40,313 nt of DNA, taken from assembly GCA_036939755.1 (NCBI GenBank), contig JALLAZ010000049.1:1-40313 (forward strand), read 5' to 3'. A model generated the notes under the pieces. That model was not told the DNA's origin. It saw only the letters and a program-made list of their open reading frames with translations, and searched no databases. Positions 11,885 through 21,781 of this stretch are shown one piece after another. Both the position numbers and the translations under genes were made by a program. How positions within the stretch are numbered: the first letter of the stretch is position 1; each line of letters opens with the position of its first letter. The stretch comes from Stephanodiscus triporus (lineage: Eukaryota; Bacillariophyta; Thalassiosirophyceae; Thalassiosirales; Thalassiosiraceae).

Positions 11885-12920
11885 AAGAGACACTGATATT
11901 TTTATATTGAGGGAGAGAGGAAGTAAGGCTGTGTAAATGGAGAAAAAGTGTATTGGTTCCAATGTTTCCTACCTCGTGACTGAATTCGTGACTACCAAAC
12001 CTCTCTCCCTTCCTTCCCTTGGCAAGAGGAAACCCAAGTCAGCGCGGCGTCTCCTACTGAATGATCGGGGAGGGGATGGATTGCAGCGTCGACAGAATAA
12101 ACGCACTTGTATCAGTGGATTACCGTTGTGAGCCACAGGGATTTTGGAAGGCGAGAATTTGGCAGGGGAGATTGGTCGGGGGGCAGGCCAAAGAACGGCG
12201 GGGCGGTGCGCTCTCTCTATCGGTCGACGTTGTCCGGGTTGCGCGGCGAGTGCGACGAAGGTTGCGACGGCGGAAAGGGGGGGGTAAGGTGGAGGGGTTA
12301 ATGGATGTTTACGTTGTGGCGGCTATTTTGCTGCTGGCGGGGGTGCGCGGCGCTACGGTCTCGGCGGGTGGCGATTGTTGGGCTGGACCTTCTGGCCATG
12401 TTGTTGTGCTTGCTTTGTTGGTGTGTCTGGTTAATTTTGGCTTGTGCGAGCGGAGTGTTGAGAAATGTTTTAGTTTTGTCTCTTTTCAAAACAATTGACG
12501 ATATTGCAAATATTAGAGTTTTCTCACTAGATTCAATTCCATGGGTTTGTACGTACGAAATAAATGTACAAATAATCAAGGAAACTTTCTTTTCTCGCAA
12601 TAAATCCGTAAATAAATGTTAATAAGTTTATAAACTTGTATTTATATTTGTAGAGATAGAATACCATACATACACTACTGTCTCTGAAGCTACAACATAT
12701 TATTATCTCTACATGGGATAATTGTACGTAACAAAGAGAATGTACTTTGAGTTCCCCAACGGATTAACTATTATTCAGCATTGTGGTTTCAAGTACATTC
12801 AGACGCGAAATGAGAAATGAGTCGGAACACAACGGTATCCGCAACCTTTCACGGTCTGTCCGGTTTGATTTTTCGCTCCCGCCAAAACACACGATGTCCT
12901 GCCCTTCCTAGGAAAAAATA

Positions 12921-13300
12921 TTTAATCAATGCAGAAATATTTGTCATCATGGAATAGCTGAGACTCCTTGGCCTTGACCTGTACTCAAAATCCTGAGCAA
13001 GATCTTCATCAACTTTAGATTTTTCCCCTCATTAATAGCTTTACCCCTGTAAGGGTTCCAGTGGGAACGAAAATGGGAATGACACAGCAAACAAAATCAA
13101 GCACCTTTATCAAAATCAAAAGCTAGTACAAAAGGTGTCATTTTTTCTGGGACTTGTAGAAAATTTGATAATATTTAATCAAGTAATGCCATCTTTGTCA
13201 TCATGGAATTGATGAGTCTCCTTGGCCTTGACCTGTACCTAGTAGTATACTCAGAATCCTTGTTGATGAGATCCTCATCATTCCCCCCTCATCAATTACC
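12921..13300. repeat. Pair of ~120-base direct repeats
   Basis: Copy one (12921-13037) and copy two (13174-13300) share TTTAATCAA, TTTGTCATCATGGAAT and CTCCTTGGCCTTGACCTGTA, and end in a C-run plus CTCAT. Copy two has small insertions. Their start-to-start spacing is 253 bases. Confidence 0.7.
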
Positions 13301-13379
13301 ATCATCAACTCCTCCAAATCCATGGATCCGATTGTCTTCCCTATTTTATCATAAGCATGTTGACCCGCTCAATATCAAT

Positions 13380-13850
13380 ACGGATTCATCATCATATCAT
13401 TAGTACACCCACATTTTTCGGCTCAGATTGGCAAAAATGGCTGAAATCCTGCATCACTGCTTGGTGCTTAATGAAGCCTCTGTGTGTTGGATGTTGCTCC
13501 AAACACACATGGAATAATTCCCACATCCACTCCAAGCATATGTCAGGTGTTTCACAATGACCTTCATATGCTGTGGATGACTGGGAATATGGATCCATCA
13601 TCATGTCGTTACCGCCACATTTGTTGGCTCAGATTTGGGAATAAGTTGGCTGAAATCCTGGGTCACTGCTTGGTGCTGAATAGAGCCCTTGCGTGTCGGT
13701 TGAGGCTCCAAGCTCACATGTAATGATTCCCACATGCACTCCAAACATATGACAGGTGTTTCAAAACCTTCATATGATGTGGAAGGGAATATGGACCAGT
13801 CATCATGCCACCCCCACATTTGTTGGCTCAGATTTGGAAAGTCTGTTCAT
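13380..13850. repeat. ~200-base tandem repeat, about 2.3 diverged units
   Basis: The landmark ACATTT..GGCTCAGATT recurs at 13411, 13617 and 13816, giving periods of 206 and 199. The units share GGCTGAAATCCTG, CACTGCTTGGTGCT and CATATG..AGGTGTTTCA. Each full unit contains a minus-strand open frame of about 70 codons (13604-13392 and 13819-13601) whose peptides resemble each other. Confidence 0.75.
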
Positions 13851-14678
13851 TTGTTGCAAACTCTTTTTAATTCAATTTGGCTCTGTCTTTTATTGCAAAT
13901 ATTATTCATGAAGCCATCAGGCTCAAGCAAAAAGCATTCAACGGTAAATGCTGACTCTACCATGGTGGTTGCTTGGGAAATATGGCGCAAATACTCTAAC
14001 AATGAAGGCAGCATCTCTAGTGGTTTCTAGTAGCAAAGCAATGGGTCTTGTGCTCCATTGACCATTTCACATCTAATTTTATGTATCCATTGTTGAATTT
14101 TGACAAAGATACCACATCATCTCAATGTCAGAAACCATCACCATCGTACATAGTAGACAAATGTATTTTTACAAAAGCCATTGGGGTGTAGGTGTAGGCA
14201 GTTTTTATCCTCTTGCAGTCGCCATCTGCCATCAATGAGCATACATGCTCACTATCAACAAGTCTGGCAACTCAGTGGTTTTGTTACTCCATTGCTGTTC
14301 TACTAGCCAAAGGTTGGAAAAGAAATCAAAAGCTATGCCCGCCCTTTATGATGATAGACTTATTGTTCATTATAGAGTATACACCGGGGCAGTTTATCAA
14401 GGTAATGTTAAAGAGTTATTAAGGCAGTTGATGATGATTTAAAGATATGAGTTGCAGAAGTCCAGGTACTATATGCAAGACCATTGAACATAAGTACTGT
14501 TGTTACCCCTATTGACATTGCAAATGACAGAGTGATATTACTAGATTCACAGGGTGTAACATCTATTGAGTCCTGACCTGTTGAGGTGGCTTGGCATTTC
14601 TGTTTGACACTGTAGTAAAATTTGTGTTAGCACTTATTACAGTTGTTGAAAACTCTTCATTGCCGACAACGCCATGGA

Positions 14679-16671
14679 CTACTCATACCCTTTCTCCTTA
14701 TTATCCTTCACTGCATCCCTCAAAAATTCAACTGCCTCGAAACTGCTTATTCTCTCATCGGGATTGTATATCCAGCATTTTTCCATCAGCTCGACTAGCT
14801 TCTTCTCCGCAAAGCTTCTATTTTTGTACCTAGGATCAACGAATGGAAGTTTTCCGTCTATGAGCTTCTTCTGAATAACGTCGTCGTCTTCCTCATCATA
14901 CTGGAAGGAGGTACATGTAACCAATCCATGAACAATAGTGAGATAAATACGCACATTCTAAGTGGGTTCGCATTAACGAGCTCATGAGCCTTACCCAGTT
15001 CCATAGCCCTGTCATCATCGCATAGATGTTATTGCCAAATGAAAATATATCGATCTTTTCGTTCAGATTCCTAGCCGCATACTCCTCTGGGGCACGATAC
15101 TGAGAGAAACCTTCGCCGTTGTTGAACTTGCAATACTCTCCCTCTAACAAGTTCCACGACATGATTGTAGCTCGATTGAAATCTCCCAATTTCAAATGCC
15201 CATCTGGAGTACGAAGCCACTGGCACATCTGCACATCATCATGGACAATGATACCTTCGCTGTAACCATGAAGATCCGCTAAACTCTCTGCCATCTCCAA
15301 AGCAAAGTGGAGCTTTTCCGTCGAAGTGAAGTTGTTATAGGGACGGAGACCGTCCCGGTTGCGCTTTTCAACCACCTCGTGGTTTAGAAATCCCTCATCA
15401 AAGACGACGGCCTCTTCAAATTCGATTGGGACAACTTCCACCATGGTCGAGGAGCTGCAGTGCCCATAGATATTTATTATGCGAGGGGACTTGGTCAGGC
15501 GTTCCATGATGATCGCTTCCGTCCACACCTCGTCCAAAAAGCCGGGGCCGATGTCGTGGGTCATTCGAGGAGTCTTGAGGACTGCGGACCGATAACTCTT
15601 CGCGATCATTTCCGATGTGCGCTCCTCATTCGACACTCCGTACTTCTTCTGCGATAGCTTATTAAGCTTCTCCGCTGGATATCGGGAGGGCCATATCCAC
15701 GGACTATCTTCGAAAATCCACGTATCCCTATAAAACCCGGATGCCAAATATGCTATATTGACTTCATTTTCCGGACGGGGATGCAAAACTTTTTCCGGAT
15801 CATCGAACGACCTGCCCAAGTCGCGCTCGTGGAAGTCGTTGCACGTGGGGAAATAATAATGTTCGAATTCCGGTGTTTGGCATGGTCGTGGCTCCTCTAC
15901 ATTAGGGTCATTGCCTTTGGCATGTATAGAAATACTATCGTCGTCGTAATATTTCTCCAAATCTAAATAGCTGGCATCTTCGTGAAATATTTCCCGCCCA
16001 TCGGCTCGATATGCAGGATATTCTCCTGGTGTTCCTCTTCTTCTCCTATTCCTCGCTTTTAAATCTTGAGTTGGCTCAATCGAGTTCGGATCGAAGCCGC
16101 CAGGAGCAATGTCATCGAGATGGGCGACAATCTCTTCCTTTCTTAAGGGATTAAAATCCAGATCGCCATAATCGGGATCGATATTCCTCCTCCGATCATA
16201 GCTTTTCGTCGCATAGGGGAAGCTGCGGTGGGAGACCATGTGAACGTCCCAGCTCTCCAAGACAATTGATTTCGGATATATTTTCGGAGGGATCTCATCG
16301 CGAGCGGTATGCGACCCGCGCCTCAATATCGGCCTCGGTCGATGTGCAGGAGATAGGCCCTCTTTGGTGAAATGCTTCCGTGCGAATACTAGCGCAAACA
16401 AGACAATGCCAATCGCTCCAATCGACGCGAGTCGTCGGATAAATCGTGCCTTCTTTTTCACATTCCTCTTCCCGTACTTGGCGTAGTTGTCATCAATCGT
16501 GTTAACGCGCATGCGGCCGCTGGTTATCCAATCCCAGATACTCCTCCGCAGACGACTTCGCGTCCGCGTCCGCGTCCGTGGCGTGGCATTGATTTTGCCG
16601 ACGATCTGTTGCTGCGGCTGCGACCGCTGCCGAAATTGCTGGTGGTCGTTGGCAGCGTCAGCACCACTCAT
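14679..16671 (-). CDS. Membrane-anchored protein-kinase-like protein, degenerate catalytic motifs
   Basis: Two exons, 16671-14995 and 14900-14679, joined in phase 0 across a 94-base intron, give 632 residues. A basic N-terminus precedes one membrane span (about 78-96, SIGAIGIVLFALVFARKHF). The kinase fold occupies the C-terminal half, with a possible VAIK lysine in SAVLKTPRM and a helix-C glutamate in DEVWTEAIIMERL. The catalytic loop reads VHDDVQMCQW where active kinases have HRDLKPEN. The metal loop reads LGDFNRA instead of DFG. The APE motif YRAPEEY and DIFSFGNNIYAMMTGLW are kept. The proton-acceptor Asp survives, but the loop Lys and Asn and the DFG glycine are replaced, which suggests a pseudokinase or weak kinase. 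The long segment between membrane span and kinase is unrecognised. It is transcribed divergently from the sulfatase. Confidence 0.75.
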
Positions 16672-17101
16672 TGTCGTCAATCTGTGGTGGAGGCAATCCT
16701 CCCGTCTCGTTTAGTACAGAGAGATATCTCTGAGGCGCGGCGTGTGGCGTGAGGCGCCGGTCGGTTGCGGTTGCGGTTGCGTTGCTCCTCCACAAAACAT
16801 ACACCATAACAAGCCAACGTTCTCAAACGTCAAAGTTTCAAGTTGTGTGTTGTTTTGTGTGGAAAGCAATGACGAAATAACGAAACCCCTTCCCGCCATC
16901 ATTACTTTAGCAACAACCAACAACAAACCCAAACGCGAGCCTAGCAGAGAACGATGGACGACCGTATCGTCGTCGCCGCCCATTAAATTCCCAGGGGTCG
17001 GGTCCACGCGAGCGATTCACGCTCGTTCATTTTTTCGCGCGCCGGAGGAGAGAGACCACGAGCTCAAGTGCTGGGGCGGCGATAATACGATACTCGCCCC
17101 C
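16672..17101. promoter_or_regulatory. Shared upstream region of kinase-like and sulfatase genes
   Basis: The 430 bases between the two divergent start codons have no convincing gene, so both promoters must lie here. A run of GGTTGC units occurs near 16762-16781. No TATA box or known operator was recognised. The sulfatase frame stays open through much of the interval, so part of it could be 5' coding if translation began upstream. Confidence 0.5.
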
Positions 17102-19472
17102 ATGGCGCTGATCCCATCCCGATCCCGCGCCCTGTCGTTGCTCTCGACGGCAGTCGCGACCGTCGTGATATGCGCCACCATCCGCGCCAACGTCCGCGCC
17201 GCGCGATGGCAGCGCGACGTCGTCGACGACGTCGCGGGCCACGGGGGCTTCCTGAGGATGTTGGAGAGGTCGCTCGTCGCATCGTCGTCCGCGGGGGCGG
17301 CGGGACACGACGACGACGACGGAGACGACGGGGGTGACGACGGAGACGACGGGCTAGAGGGCGCGGCGCGCGATCTGATGGAAAGGAACGACAGGATGCG
17401 CGAGGGGTTGCTCGATTTGCTCCGAACGAACGAAGCCGACGACGGGGGGGGGACGACGGGCGCGAACGACGGGGCATTGTCTTCCGGCGGACGGCCTTCT
17501 GGTCAACAACGACAACGGCGGGAGCGACGGCAACGGCGAGGAGAGCAACGACAACGACGACATCCCGATAATCGGGATCTCACAGGGCTCAACGTCCTCC
17601 TCTTATACGCGGACGATTGGACCCATCACACCCTATCGTCCTACCACGGAACGACGCCGCCGAACACGGTGCTCAAAACTCCGATCCTCGACGCGCTCGC
17701 CTCCGACGGGGTGCGATTCACGCACAACTGCGTCACCACGTCCGTATGCTGGATGAGCCGGGCGACGCTATACACCGGGCAGTACGTCAGCCGTCACAAC
17801 ACGACCAAGCCGTGCTGCTGGGGTGGGATGGACAAGCCGACGTCCAGATTGAACGAGACGCCGTCCGACTGGAAGGAGCTAAGCTTCTACGAGCTCCTCG
17901 CCGATAACGGGTACCACGTCGGACACGCCGGCAAGTGGGGGATATACATGCCCTTCGACAAGAGCGTGCACTTCAACGTCGAGGAGGACGGGTGGCATTA
18001 CCGCAAAATAGGGGATAAGGTGTGGCACATCACGGAGAAGAACGAGGCGGACGCGCTGCGCTTCCTCGTCACGAGGCCGAGGGACAGGCCCTTCCTCCTG
18101 AACGTCGCGTTCTTCGCGACGCACGCCAAGGACAGCGACGTCAGGCAGTACATGCCCCAGGAGGGGAGCATGGGGTGGTACGCGAACGACACGATACCCA
18201 TACCGCCCACGGCGACGTCCGAGGCGTGGGAGAAAATGCCGTACTTCTTCGACGAAAGGAACGAGGGACGGGCGCGTTGGCGATGGAGGTACGATAATGC
18301 AATCAAGCACCAGACGATGATGAAGAATTATTACCGCATGGGTGAGTGAATTGCGGTGTTTTCTCTTCCTCCTTGTTTTAACCCGCCGATAATAAGTATG
18401 CATTCACCCCTCTCTCGCGCGCGCTGTACTATTTTGTTCATAAGCCACGGAGGTCGACGCAGCGATTGGGGTCATACTGGAGGAGTTGAGACGTCAGGAC
18501 GTCCTGGAAAATACCGTGATTATTTTCACGACCGACAACGGCAACTTCCATTCCGAGGTGAGAACGATCGCTCCGAGAGTGCAAGTAAAGTTGACACAAT
18601 GGACTCAGACTTAATTGCCCTCCCGCCGCCAACGATCACGACGCCAAAACATGTCAGCACGGTCTGGCAGACAAGTGGTGAGAAAGATCACGCGAGATTA
18701 TAAATGCTCGCGTTTCATGACGCATAATATTGGCACTATGATGAAATATCACTGACGCTACTACTTTTTGGGCCACTTCTCTTGAGCAGGTATCCTCACC
18801 AAGAGTAAGATTCTAGAACGTGAAGTTTGCGAGTTGCTAGTAACAACTCTCGTACCTGAGAATATCTCTGACTTAGTGTTGCTATTTTGCGTTTCCACTG
18901 AAGGTCGATTCGTGTTCCATTGATCATACGAGACCCACGGATGAAGGAGGAGAGCAGGGGCACAACTAACGATGAGTTCACGTTGAACATCGATTTGGCC
19001 CCGACCATATTGGGAGCCGCCGGGGTACCAATACCAGAAAAGATGATGGGACGAGATATGTCTCAACTATACCTTTCGCCTGAGTCGACAGAATGGAGAG
19101 ACGAATTCTTCTACGAGCATCCGATGGTCAATAGGAAAACCTATGTTCCCAGGTGAGTAAATGGGGAGGGGGACGATGTGGGTTTTCGATCGATTCTCTC
19201 CTCACTGCTATGATTCTCCCTTCCTCATTATTCTGGCTGTTTTCACTACGTGTGTCCCAAGCTCGGAGGCGCTTGTACGGAAGGATTATAAATACATGTA
19301 CTGGCCGGACTACTCCTACGAGCAGCTGTTCGACTTGGGAAACGACCCTGGCGAAATGGAAGATATCTTCAACAGTACTGATCCTGCCATAGCGAAAGTC
19401 AGGGCGAACATGAAGAAACGGTTTGAGGAGTTGAAAAATCTTGTGAAGAGTGACAAAATCGTGACACTTTAA
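17102..19472 (+). CDS. Type I (formylglycine-dependent) sulfatase with two micro-exons
   Basis: Six exons: 17102-18341, 18445-18557, 18658-18677 (20 bases), 18790-18804 (15 bases), 18904-19152 and 19262-19472. Phases agree throughout, giving 615 residues. The family hydrolyses sulfate esters, here probably of glycans, in the secretory route or outside the cell. The N-terminal hydrophobic stretch (ALSLLSTAVATVVICATIRA) is a signal anchor or signal peptide, followed by an acidic low-complexity linker. Active-site features are metal Asp pair LLYADDW, candidate formylglycine Cys216 in VCWMSRATLYTGQY, GHAGKWGI, FATHAKD, TTDNGN and, across the micro-exons, HGLADKWYPH. Met replaces the usual Pro of C-x-P-S-R. 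The first exon is far richer in GC than later ones. The gene converges on the transporter downstream, 86 bases apart. Confidence 0.9.
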
Positions 19473-19558
19473 TAGTCTTAATGCTTTTTAAAAGATAAAG
19501 CAACACATACTAATCGAAGTCGGAATGTATATCAGGCCAATTCCCGAAATCATCAAAT

Positions 19559-21387
19559 TCAAGCACTACCTCGCCTAGATCTAAGCTTCATTTGCAACAT
19601 GGTGGCCACAATCATCATCGAGCCACAAAGAATGAACGAGACCTTAGGCGTCAAATCCGTCAGGAGACTGAACAGGACGATGAAGTTCAGAGGGATTCTG
19701 AACAAGTTGTATATGGCAGCCCTTTTATTTTCGGGAACAATCATCCCCTTCATCGTTCCCATGGACGGGAAGTACATACCGACGCACATTTCGAACAGAT
19801 TCATCGCAAGGAATGTCATCGTGGCACCTCCAGAGTAAACGACCATGAAAAAAGCGAAGGCTGCCACCCCGAATACGATCACGGCAAGTTGCTCCGGCTT
19901 CAATTTCTCCATGGCAATGGAGAATATGGACGAGCCCGCCATGCAACAGACCATGAAGGTGGAGAAAATGACACCGAACGGGAGCCCTTCGAACTTGTCG
20001 CCCATCTCGGCCTTCGCGAGCGTAGTCAGCGCGGGCGTCCACATGAAAACGAAAATGTACATGGATCCCTCGAACAAGGACGATATAATTCCGCAGGATA
20101 ATATATCCGGGCTGCGAATGGTTGCATCGAAGGCTCCCTTCAGGGCGCCAACCGCGGAAGATTCGCTTTTGCCGTCGTCACTGGCACTGTCGTCGTTGCT
20201 TTTTCCACCAAAATTTTCCTCCCAAAGGTAAGCTGCCAATAACCCGCACACAATTAGAGTGAACAAACTGACGTCGAACGGTCCCAGGTACCCACCGGTG
20301 TAAAATTCAGAGCCTTCGGTAGTAGGCTTGAACTCGGCAAAGCTCGCGGCTCGGTTGGCGACTTGACCCGCCAAAATGGCGACGATCGAATTCCCATATT
20401 GAGCGTAGGAAAAGGACTTTCCCAAGTGTGACTTTGAAAAGAAGGAGGCGAACAATCCAGAGTTTATTGGCCGTGTGACATGATAATTCTCCCACGAGTA
20501 CACCCAAAACAATACACTATCTCTCACCATAACACCGGCGCTGGCATGTGCGCCGATGAGCCACGCTTCGAACACAGAGAATAGCAGAGACGTGGCGACG
20601 CCTCCCAAGAGCCTACCCGCCATGAGGATCGAAAAATTCTTGAAATCTACGCCAATTGGTTCCGGGGTGAATGACGATAAGGCGACAAGGACGAAAAAGC
20701 AAGGAGGAGAGGAGAGGGTTGAGGCGGCGCCGCGAATTACCCCCCCCCCCCCCGCGCGAATCGACGTAAGTAGGAGGGGGCGGACGAAATAATAATAATA
20801 ATATAAACACACTCACGCTTCGTCATGCAACTTAGCGCGTATATGATCGCGAATATCACGACGAACTTCTTCCTACCGCCCTGATCGGCCATGCCCCCCA
20901 CGAAGCTGCCGAATACCATCGAGCTTCCGAATCCCGCCACGAACAACACGGCGATGTCGTGCTGCGAGTATCCGTACGCGTCGTACAGCGCGTACACGTA
21001 CGGCCCCTGGAGCCAATCGCTCATCGCCGCGAAGAGGTAAACGAGGAGGTACCTGCGCAGGAGCTGGGCGTGGCGTATGCTCGCGGCGGCGTCCGATGCC
21101 GCGGTGGACGACGACCTCGACGCGCCGGCCTTGGAGGGGGTGCCATCGCCTCCGCCTCCTCCTCCCCCTCCCCCCCCCTCCTCGTCGTCGTCGTCGTCGT
21201 TGCCTTCGCCGTCGCCGCCGTCGCCCCTCCCGACGAGCGGCGTCGGCTCGTCGTCCTTCCCCGAGCCGACCATCTCCGCCTCGAGACCGGACGACGGGAA
21301 ATACTTCTTCCAGTAGGACGAGGCGCGGAACGTCACCAGGACGTTGAAGACGAGTACGGCGCCGAAGATCAAGTTGTAGTCCGTCAT
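19559..21387 (-). CDS. Major facilitator transporter, MFSD5/MOT2-like (molybdate-anion transporter family)
   Basis: Two exons, 21387-20817 and 20646-19559, are joined across a 170-base intron containing a C-run, giving 552 residues. The spliced junction reads MTKHFKNFSILMAGRLLGG, the family pattern at this site. Other family features are MSDWLQGPYVYALYDAYGYS, GGMADQGGRKKFVVIFAIIY, TSLLFSVFEAWLIGAH and SLFEGSMYIFVFMWTPAL. About twelve membrane spans are expected. MFSD5 and algal MOT2 proteins are linked to molybdate uptake, which is family knowledge and not proof for this protein. An Asp/Gly-rich cytosolic loop follows the first span. An upstream in-frame ATG at 21420 would add eleven residues. 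GC content is highest in exon one. Confidence 0.85.
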
Positions 21388-21432
21388 GGTGAGGGATAGA
21401 TTTGTTTTGTAGGAGTACATATAGTAGTGTGT

Positions 21433-21598
21433 ATGAGCTTTCTCACAAAGAGTTCAATGGTATTTATTCCCACGTTGGGGGTCACTATTGAGAGGGCTGG
21501 TGCTGTAAGCTTCCACAAATCGATGAGTTCACAAAAAGATAGAGTAGAGTACTACGATAAGCAGTCTCGGGACGTGGAAAAGAAATATTTGAAGCTTG
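21433..21598 (+). CDS. Possible first exon of a small gene (uncertain)
   Basis: An ATG at 21433 opens 55 codons ending at a good donor (CTTG then GTAAGTACC). The peptide includes FHKSMSSQKDRVEYYDKQSR, which looks like real protein. No continuing exon in the right phase was found before the lipase start at 21782. It begins only 45 bases from the divergent transporter start. It may be a 5' exon of a gene including the lipase, or chance. Confidence 0.25.
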
Positions 21599-21651
21599 GT
21601 AAGTACCATATGTAGTGTAAGTATGTAGGTATTACATACATACCACCACAC

Positions 21652-21674
21652 TGACTCACTGACTCACTGACTCT
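21652..21674 (+). promoter_or_regulatory. Triple bZIP-like TGACTCA array upstream of the lipase
   Basis: TGACTCA at 21652 and 21660 and TGACTCT at 21668 lie in an 8-base period, about 110 bases before the lipase ATG. TGACTCA is the classic AP-1/GCN4 bZIP core. The regular spacing may also reflect a simple repeat. Confidence 0.4.
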
Positions 21675-21781
21675 CCTTGGCTCCGCCCCCGCCGGGCCGC
21701 GATCGAATTCCTCTCCCGAAGAATTTTCAGAATTCTCGCAACGAGCAGCAACGAGAGACTTCTCGACGATCGTTCACCGAA

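Larger units (their letters stand above)
11885..14678. other. Long intergenic region with diverged repeats, no gene seen
   Basis: About 2.8 kb without a convincing gene. The first 300 bases should hold the SIN3 promoter. From 12600 the sequence is AT-rich. It contains a pair of about 120-base direct repeats (12921-13037 and 13174-13300) and a roughly 200-base tandem repeat (13380-13850). Short open frames here lack domain signatures, and most arise from the repeats. A CCCGCCAAAA sequence near 12878 resembles an E2F site but stands alone. Confidence 0.55.

Noticed and set aside
12061..12498. Plus-strand open frame upstream of SIN3
   Set aside because: Basic low-complexity translation with no motif, in the likely SIN3 promoter; no splice or start context supports it.
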